38,643 bases of DNA from NCBI GenBank assembly GCA_021783095.1, contig JAJXUG010000035.1:1-38643 (forward strand). The letters are read 5' to 3'. The notes below the pieces were generated by a model. That model saw only the letters and a list, made by a program, of their open reading frames with translations, made no database searches and had not been told where the DNA came from. Of the stretch, positions 33,691 to 38,643 are shown in pieces. Both the position numbers and the translations under genes were made by a program. This DNA comes from Chloroflexota bacterium. Its GTDB lineage: Bacteria > Chloroflexota > Limnocylindria > Limnocylindrales > CSP1-4. Each line of letters begins with the position of its first letter. Within the stretch, counting starts at the first letter, position 1.

Positions 33691-33751
33691 GTAGACCTTG
33701 ACCACTCCAGGCGCGAAGCAGAGAGTGTTCGGGTCGCAGGAGGGACGACCG

Positions 33752-34111
33752 ATGCGAGTGGTCTCCTGGCTCCTCGGGATTGCACTCGGCCTGATCGCTG
33801 GCGGCGCAGTGCTGGAGGCCGGTGTGCTTGCGCTGCTTCTTCTCGTGCCGGCCGGCGTGTGGGCGGCGCGCGAGAAGGGGCGACCGCTCGGCGCGGGCGG
33901 CCTCATCATCGGCCTCGGTGGGGGCATGGCCGGCCTGCTGACACTCGCCAACGCTCGCTGCGCCGCGGAGAACGTGTCCGGACCCAACTACTTCTCCGAA
34001 TGCGTCATGCCCGACATCACGCCCTATCTCGTAGTGGCGCTCGCGCTCGTCATCGTCGGCGCTGGAGTGTCGCTGGCTGGGCTGATGCGCCGCCGGAGTC
34101 CGGTCAGCTAA
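33752..34111 (+). CDS. Small membrane protein
   Basis: 119 aa from ATG at 33752, with AGGAGGGA 6-8 bp upstream; a TTG at 33698 in frame is less likely. Four TM segments (VVSWLLGIALGLIAGGAVLEAGVLALLLLVPAGVW; GLIIGLGGGMAGLLTLA; YLVVALALVIVGAGVSLAGLM) and an outside loop with two Cys (ARCAAENVSGPNYFSECVM). Family unknown. It starts 61 bp after the lipoprotein gene and may be co-transcribed with it. Confidence 0.65.
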   Translation: MRVVSWLLGIALGLIAGGAVLEAGVLALLLLVPAGVWAAREKGRPLGAGGLIIGLGGGMAGLLTLANARCAAENVSGPNYFSECVMPDITPYLVVALALVIVGAGVSLAGLMRRRSPVS

Positions 34112-34207
34112 ACCCCCGGAGGAGTCGACTGGGCTGCCGCCTCTCCGAACGGCGGCGCGTCCCGCGCTACGCGGTACGATCGAGGCCCATCGGCGTCCGC
34201 CCGACCG

Positions 34208-34260
34208 CAAAGACGACCTCGCAGCCCGCGGAATGAGCCGGCTACCCGCGGCTCTACTCC
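34208..34260. repeat. Element-end repeat R3, copy 1
   Basis: The block GACGACCTCGCAGCCCGCGG...GGCTACCCGCGGCTCTACTCC is repeated with substitutions at 35046-35093. Both copies end at CTCTACTCC, after which one continues as R2 and the other as the tRNA-like 18-mer. Confidence 0.6.
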
Positions 34261-34303
34261 GCTAAACGGCAGATACGCACAGACGCACAATTTCGGGGGT
34301 CAG
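34253..34303. repeat. Dispersed repeat R2, copy 2
   Basis: TCTACTCCGCTAAACGGCAG through GGGGGTCAG; second good copy of R2. The minus strand encodes CVCAYLPFSGVE. Confidence 0.7.
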
Positions 34304-34391
34304 GGCGCCCCTGATCTCATGGCCGGCGACGTAGCGCCACCCCCGACTCAGAGCCGAGCTCCACTGCCTCGACGGGGGTTGCCTGCGTGGC

Positions 34392-34874
34392 CTATCTCTG
34401 TGGGAGGCTCCGGGTCGAGCCCACCTGACCCGTCGGACCATCTGGCAGCAGCCGCACGACGATCGTGCCCAGGAGCGCCGTCAGGATGATGGCCGTTGCC
34501 AGCGCGAAGGGGTCGAGCGGACGCGGGATCGAGATCCAGGTGCCGGTCGAGTCGAAGCCCTCCATCGTCAGCGGCCGCAGGGCAAGGAACGCGGCCGCGC
34601 CGATCGCGCCGCCGAGGCTGCCCGCGACGAGGACCCGAAGGCGCCGGCCGGCGGGCACCGGGGCGATGACGAAGGTCGCGAGCGAGATCATGACCGCCAG
34701 GAACGGCAGGCCGAGGCCGACATCCGGCATGATGCCCGACGCCCAGGCGCACTGGACCGGCGTCACCCCAAGCGGACCGAGACACAGCCCGACCCGGCCG
34801 CCGAAGAACAGGGCGGCCGCCACGCCAAGCAGCACAAGGACAGTGGCGACGAGGACGCGTCGGGAGCGGCTCAT
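34392..34874 (-). CDS. Small membrane protein
   Basis: 160 aa from ATG at 34874 (GTG at 34880 also possible); no ribosome site. Four TM segments (VLVATVLVLLGVAAALFFGG; PFLAVMISLATFVIAPV; VLVAGSLGGAIGAAAFLAL; FALATAIILTALLGTIVVRLL). A loop with CLGPLGVTPVQC could form a disulfide. Family unknown. It stands alone between repeat blocks. Confidence 0.6.
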   Translation of the reverse strand: MSRSRRVLVATVLVLLGVAAALFFGGRVGLCLGPLGVTPVQCAWASGIMPDVGLGLPFLAVMISLATFVIAPVPAGRRLRVLVAGSLGGAIGAAAFLALRPLTMEGFDSTGTWISIPRPLDPFALATAIILTALLGTIVVRLLPDGPTGQVGSTRSLPQR

Positions 34875-35045
34875 GAGCACAGGATCGGACGATCCCCGGC
34901 CCCGGTCAACTGGGGACCTTCCGTTGTGGGAGCCATCGGTCGCAGGCTCTCAGTCAGTCCCGAGATTCGCGAGAGGCGTACCGGCGCCTGGCGGAACGCG
35001 GCGTCATGCCGTGCGATCCAGATCCAGCTGCGGGCGCTCGCCCCC

Positions 35046-35092
35046 CACGACGACCTCGCATCCGCGGATGTGCCGACTACCCGCGTCTCTAC
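35046..35092. repeat. Element-end repeat R3, copy 2
   Basis: CACGACGACCTCGCATCCGC through CCCGCGTCTCTAC matches 34208-34260; directly followed by the 18-bp tRNA-like repeat. Confidence 0.55.
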
Positions 35093-35110
35093 TCCTCTCG
35101 CCCCGACCAT
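35093..35110 (+). repeat. tRNA-Pro 3'-end-like attachment repeat, copy 1
   Basis: TCCTCTCGCCCCGACCAT equals the 3' T-arm strand, acceptor strand CGCCCCG, discriminator A and CCA of a bacterial tRNA-Pro. It is identical to 37635-37652. Each copy lies at the 3' end of a recombinase remnant, as expected of an integration site. Confidence 0.65.
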
Positions 35111-36240
35111 AATCACCTCTGTCGCCGACGGTCAGGACGGCGTCGCCCCAGGCCTCCCGCCAGCCGTGCGCGACCGCCTCCGGCGAGGGGGTAATCGTCG
35201 CCTCGCGGACCCCCAGCACGTCGATGCGCTCGAACAGCGCGCCCGCCACCTGCTGCCGGCGAACGGGGTCCGAGTCGCGCCACAGGCGCGGCAGGTCGGC
35301 CAGGTAGTCGAGGGCGACCCTGGGGTCGACGACGCGGGTGAGCGCCATCGCGTCCGCCTCCTGCGCGTCGAGCCGCGCCATCGCGGACTCGAGGGCCGCA
35401 GGGTCGCGGTCGCGCACGTACCGCGCGAGCGCCGCGTCCCGGTCCTTCTGGATGCGGGCGAGCGTGAGGGTGTCCACGGCGGAGCGCTCGCCGAGGAGCC
35501 CGACCACCGACGACTGCACGCTGGCGCTGGCCGCCACGTGGGCGAGCGCGGCCGGGACGATCCGGTCGTACACCTCCGCGGCGTAGGAGTGCCCGTGCAC
35601 CCGCACGAGAGGGAACTTGGCCGGAGGGGAGTCGGGTCTGGCCGTGAGGAACGCGTCGCACGGGTCGAGGTGGCGGTAGCGGCCCGTGTCCCCGATCAGC
35701 CGGCGTCCGCACGCGGCGCAGAACAGCAGCTTGCCGAGCGAGTACGGGCGGCTCGGGAACGCCTGGCGCCCTGGGAACCGTCGGCTGAACCGGCCGCGGA
35801 CGAGCTGGACGGCGTCCCACAGCGCCGGGTCGACGACCGCGCCGGCGCTCGACGGCTCGCCGCGGTGGAGCCGGCCCCGGTACACGGGGTTCGTGAGCAC
35901 CTCGCGGACGTGCACCAGCTTGAGGCCGACCCGCAGCGCGACCTCGCGGTCGAGCATCCCCGACGCGCTGAGCTCGTACGCCTGCCGGACGACGGCCATG
36001 CGCTCCTCGTCGACGACCATCACGGGCGGCCGCCCCTCCCGCCGGAACCCGAAGGGCGGGCGGTTGCCGCCCGGCGTGCCGAGCCGGCGGCGCTTTCGCC
36101 TCGTAGCCCTCGCGCACGCGGCGCGACAGGCGGCGGCTGTAGGACTCGGCCTCCACGGCCTCGCGCGCCCACGCGTCCCACGCGTCCGCGGGCGCCGCGA
36201 TCCTGTTCGCCGACGAGCGGATCCTCTCGAGCGACGAGGG

Positions 36241-36789
36241 GGCAGCGGCGAGTATTGCTCTGCCGGGTTCAGCGTGAAGAACGGATCCGGCACGAAGTTC
36301 ATGGTCTCGGCGGGCCACTGCTTCGTGGTGGGCAACACGATCAAGGGCGGAACCGGCATCATCTGGGGAACCGTAAATAGCAGGGCGCCGTTTCCAACAG
36401 CCGACATGCTGACCATCTCTGGAAGCTACGCCGGTTCGATCTACGGTGGCAATCAGACGGGGACGCAGCTAGTCGTAACCGGAGCCGGAGCGGCGGGCGT
36501 CGGTGGTCTGTACTGCAACAGCGGCTACACGACCTACGAGACGTGCAACCACAAGGTTGTGAGCACGAATGCTACGTTCTGCGACCCATCCGGCTGCACT
36601 CCAGGCCTCTACTCCTATCAGGGCGGCGTCTTGCCCGGTCCAGGCGATTCGGGCGCTCCGTTCTACTACAAGGCTGGGTCGACCGTGGGCATTCGGGGCA
36701 TGATCATTGCCATAGACGGAAACACGGTCTTCGCCGAGAAGTGGTCGACCATCTCCGCCCAATTCGGCGTGACTATCGTTACCGGATAG
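36241..36789 (+). pseudogene. S1-family (alpha-lytic/streptogrisin-like) protease, 5' end lost
   Basis: 182 codons: CSAGFSVKNGSGTKFMVSAGHC with the catalytic His, TADMLTISGSYAG with the Asp, and PGPGDSGAPFYY with the Ser. The catalytic domain is complete to the C-terminus (TIVTG), but there is no start codon, signal or pro-region: upstream sequence switches to the recombinase remnant on the other strand at about 36238. Bacterial S1 proteases are secreted and need the pro-region to fold, so this copy is probably not expressed. Confidence 0.75.
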
Positions 36790-36837
36790 CCATGATCGGG
36801 CGACATCCCAGAGGGCCTGTCGGATAGGGAGGTTCCT

Positions 36838-37227
36838 ATGGCTTCTCGACGGCACCCGGGCCGGACGTGGCTGCTCGTCCTCTCCGCTGCCGCCATGGCG
36901 GTATTGTCCGCCTGCGGCGCGATCCAGACCTTCCCCTTGCCGACGGCGCAGGGCGACACAGGCGGGTGCCGCGGAGTCGGACTCGACGGGTACAAACTCG
37001 CGGGCTCTCCGACCGATCCGCGGGTTACCTGGCTTGTTATGGCTAGCCAAGGGGTACGCCGTGACATTGTGTGGCCGTCGGGCTTTCACGCCGTATTCTC
37101 GCCGCAGCTCGCCGTCGTCGATCCGTCGGGTCACACAGTGATGAAGGAGGGCGATGCAGTCACCGGGGCGTGCGTGACAGGCCCGGACGGCGTTCTTGGG
37201 CCCGAACCGCTTCTCATGCGCCCGTAG
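36838..37227 (+). CDS. Putative lipoprotein, GVGLD family
   Basis: 129 aa from ATG at 36838, with GGGAGG 6 bp upstream. The signal MASRRHPGRTWLLVLSAAAMAVLSAC has a lipobox (LSAC). The mature domain GGCRGVGLDGYKLAGSPTDPRVTWLVMASQGVRRDIVWPSGFHAVFSPQLAVVDPSGHTVMKEGDAVTGACV is paralogous to the lipoprotein at 33286. It lies 48 bp downstream of the protease remnant. Function unknown. Confidence 0.78.
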   Translation: MASRRHPGRTWLLVLSAAAMAVLSACGAIQTFPLPTAQGDTGGCRGVGLDGYKLAGSPTDPRVTWLVMASQGVRRDIVWPSGFHAVFSPQLAVVDPSGHTVMKEGDAVTGACVTGPDGVLGPEPLLMRP

Positions 37228-37369
37228 CAGGCCGCGTTCACGTTCGGTCCTCGGCTCGGTCCCCGCGTCCAGTCCAGGGATCGAGGGTCGTGCCCGGTGC
37301 TGGCGGCGCCTATGAGCGCGTCCGCCGGCGCGACGAGTCCGGCGGTTGAAGGGGCCGCGACTCGAGGCA

Positions 37370-37394
37370 CGGTCACCGGCCTGTCGGGTGACCG
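37370..37394. other. Hairpin downstream of lipoprotein gene
   Basis: CGGTCACC (37370-37377) is inverted as GGTGACCG (37387-37394) with a 9-nt loop. No T-run follows. It could be a weak terminator or a binding site; 37228-37448 otherwise holds nothing recognised. Confidence 0.3.
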
Positions 37395-37448
37395 GGGCCG
37401 CCGGCGAAGACCCGAGCGCCAGTCGGCGATGAGAAGGTGATTGAGCGC

Positions 37449-38540
37449 CTACTCGTCGTCTCGTCCCGCACCAGGATGCGGAGGTGGTATGGATCGCGGC
37501 GCCCCTACGGTCAAGCGCTCGCGATCTTGTTCATCACGGCTTCGGCGGCGAGCCCGGGGTGGTCGTCCGCGGATTGGGTGCACCCCGCGCGAGGCGGATC
37601 CGTTCGACGCTGAGGTCGCTATGAGAGGCGCAAATCCTCTCGCCCCGACCATTTCGACCTCATCAGGTCCGAACGCCTCGGCCAGGCCGTGGTGCCGGGC
37701 CTCGTGCGTGGGCTCCACCCAGACGCGGTCGACCCCCAGCACCCGGATCCGCTCGAACAGCGTGACCGCGAGCGCGCGCCGGTCCTCGGGGTCCGCGTCG
37801 CGCCACCAGTCGGGCAGGCGCTCGAGGTACCGGCGGACCTCCTCGGGCGACAGCGCCGGGCGCTCCCGGTCCCCGCGGGCCTCCTGCTCGGCCGCGTCGA
37901 GCTCTTGCATCGTCCGCTCCAGTGCGGCGGGGTCCCGGTCCCGCCGGTACGCGGCGAGCGCCCGCTCGCGCCCCTCCTCGATCCGCGCGAGGCGCAGCCG
38001 GTCGGGCTCGGCGCCGGCGCCGCGGGCGTAGGCGGATGACGCCGCGGCCACGTCGGCGGCGCCCAGGCGAACCCGCTCAAGGATGAAGGGCACGATCGCC
38101 TCGTACTCGTCGCGGACGTAGCTCTGGCCCGGGACCCGGGCGTGGCGGCCCCGGGCGCCTCCGCCCGCGGGCCGGGCGGCGGTGAAGGTGTCGCAGGCGT
38201 CGAGGTGGCGGTAGCGGTCCTTGTCGCCGACGAGCCGCCGGCCGCAGGCGGCGCACGCGAGCATGGGGAGGGCGTAGGTCCGCCGGGTCTCGGGTCGCCC
38301 GGGCGACCGCCGGCTGCGCGCCGCGCGGCCAGTTGGCGGCGGCGCCGTCGCGCAGGCGGCCCCGGTACAGCGGCGAGGTGAGGACGCCCCGCAAGGTGTG
38401 GAGGCCGAGGCCCAGGCGCCCCGCGACCTCGCGGTCGGTGAGGCCGGCCGCGGCGAGCTCGTACGCGCGCACCGCGGCCCCGATCCGCCCGGGGTCGACC
38501 CCGACGAGGCTCGCCTGCTCGAGCGCCTCGCGCCAGTGCC
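37449..38540 (-). pseudogene. Large serine recombinase remnant (copy 2)
   Basis: Minus-strand remnant in two frames. 38520-38330: GVDPGRIGAAVRAYELAAAGLTDREVAGRLGLGLHTLRGVLTSPLYRGRLRDG (Recombinase domain). Near 38310-38335 a shift, with about 20 residues missing against copy 1, leads to RPETRRTYALPMLACAACGRRLVGDKDRYRHLDACDTF (zinc ribbon), a coiled coil and LFERIRVLGVDRVWVEPTHEARHHGLAEAF. It ends in MVGARGF, the antisense reading of a tRNA-Pro 3' end, then runs on to 37449. The catalytic domain is absent. Confidence 0.8.
37600..37652 (+). pseudogene. Decayed tRNA-Pro 3' half / attachment site, copy 2
   Basis: 37635-37652 is the exact 18-mer TCCTCTCGCCCCGACCAT. Upstream, GAGAGGCGCAAAT is a degenerate T-arm (compare GGAGGTTCGAAT), and GAGGTCG and CCGTTCGACGC weakly match the variable and anticodon-stem parts of tRNA-Pro. 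No 5' half is found. Read on the minus strand it is the C-terminal MVGARGFAP of the recombinase frame. Confidence 0.5.
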
Positions 38541-38589
38541 AGACAACGACTATCTGTTCTACATGCACGCGACCGAGTCCGTGTTCTGA
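38541..38589 (+). pseudogene. 3' end of a truncated gene at the recombinase junction
   Basis: The plus frame reads PDNDYLFYMHATESVF and stops at 38587-38589. Upstream of about 38540 the sequence belongs to the recombinase remnant on the other strand, so only the last 16 or so codons survive. The exact junction is uncertain (38515-38545). The product is unknown. Confidence 0.4.
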
Positions 38590-38601
38590 TAGGGGGCTGA
38601 G

Positions 38602-38643
38602 ATGAAGAAGCAGATCGCCGTGCTGGCGGGATCGATCGGCGTG
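38602..38643 (+). CDS. Gene start with signal-peptide-like N-terminus, cut by window end
   Basis: ATG at 38602 with AGGGGG at 38591-38596, 5 bp upstream. Fourteen codons (MKKQIAVLAGSIGV) give a basic start followed by a hydrophobic run, like a signal peptide. The rest is outside the window. Confidence 0.45.
   Translation, partial: MKKQIAVLAGSIGV

Larger units (their letters stand above)
35004..36237 (-). pseudogene. Large serine recombinase remnant (copy 1)
   Basis: Minus-strand remnant. In the first frame: DAWAREAVEAESYSRRLSRRVREGYEAK, the linker after the catalytic domain. Near 36091-36097 an extra base shifts the frame (AAAGCGCC) and the protein continues RRRLGTPGGNRPPFGFRREGR (Recombinase domain), then LLFCAACGRRLIGDTGRYRHLDPCDAF (zinc ribbon), a coiled coil (RIQKDRDAALARYVRDRDPAALESAMARLDAQEADA) and LFERIDVLGV. 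The catalytic resolvase domain with its Ser is gone. Recombinase homology ends near the 18-bp tRNA-like repeat at 35093-35110. Confidence 0.8.

Noticed and set aside
35093-35110. A complete tRNA-Pro gene
   Set aside because: Only the 3' T-arm/acceptor end is present at both repeats; no D-arm or 5' acceptor strand is found upstream.

Overview
The window is high-GC bacterial DNA with GTG/TTG starts, tightly overlapping genes (GTGA, ATGA and TTGA junctions) and secreted lipoproteins with Gram-positive-type lipoboxes. A high-GC Actinomycetota or Chloroflexota genome fits best; I cannot separate these by eye. There is no housekeeping backbone. Almost everything is accessory: defence genes, phage relics, small membrane proteins, lipoproteins and decaying recombinases.

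Layout. (1) 1-219: 3' part of a minus-strand gene of unknown function. (2) 571-10081: a complete type I restriction-modification locus, hsdM-hsdS-hsdR. An abortive-infection C-terminal-domain gene and an AlbA_2/Schlafen-type ATP-binding regulator lie between hsdS and hsdR, and a uracil-DNA-glycosylase-fold gene follows hsdR. (3) 10337-15015: six co-directional, mostly overlapping genes, including two PD-(D/E)XK nuclease-fold proteins and DUF6308/DUF6508-type proteins, behind an operator-like palindrome. (4) 15199-20760: six more co-directional genes around a 985-aa protein with an unknown N-terminal domain, a right-handed beta-helix with exact 47-residue repeats, and a TPR-like tail. This is the best candidate for an undescribed system. 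(5) 21069-22088: a PARG/macrodomain-like protein. (6) 22181-24682, minus strand: a phage relic with a zinc-ribbon ORF, an HNH nuclease, a 34-aa Cys-rich peptide, a holin-like protein, an amidase-LysM endolysin and a coiled-coil/TM protein. A plus-strand lipoprotein gene interrupts it. (7) 24796-29863: small membrane proteins, an XRE regulator behind a 47-bp palindromic operator, a VanZ-like protein and a PadR/HAAS regulator pair. (8) 29956-38643: a graveyard of serine-recombinase and LuxR-HTH fragments interleaved with lipoprotein and membrane genes. Two recombinase remnants end at an 18-bp repeat that matches the 3' end of a proline tRNA, and they abut secreted-protein genes that have lost their 5' ends.

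How the parts relate. Regions 2-5 read as a defence or hypervariable island: DNA modification and cleavage, abortive infection, nuclease-fold proteins and ADP-ribose-related functions. Regions 6 and 8 are phage- and recombinase-derived and probably mark how the island has been rearranged. Functional statements rest on motifs and family resemblance recognised by eye; no database search was run.
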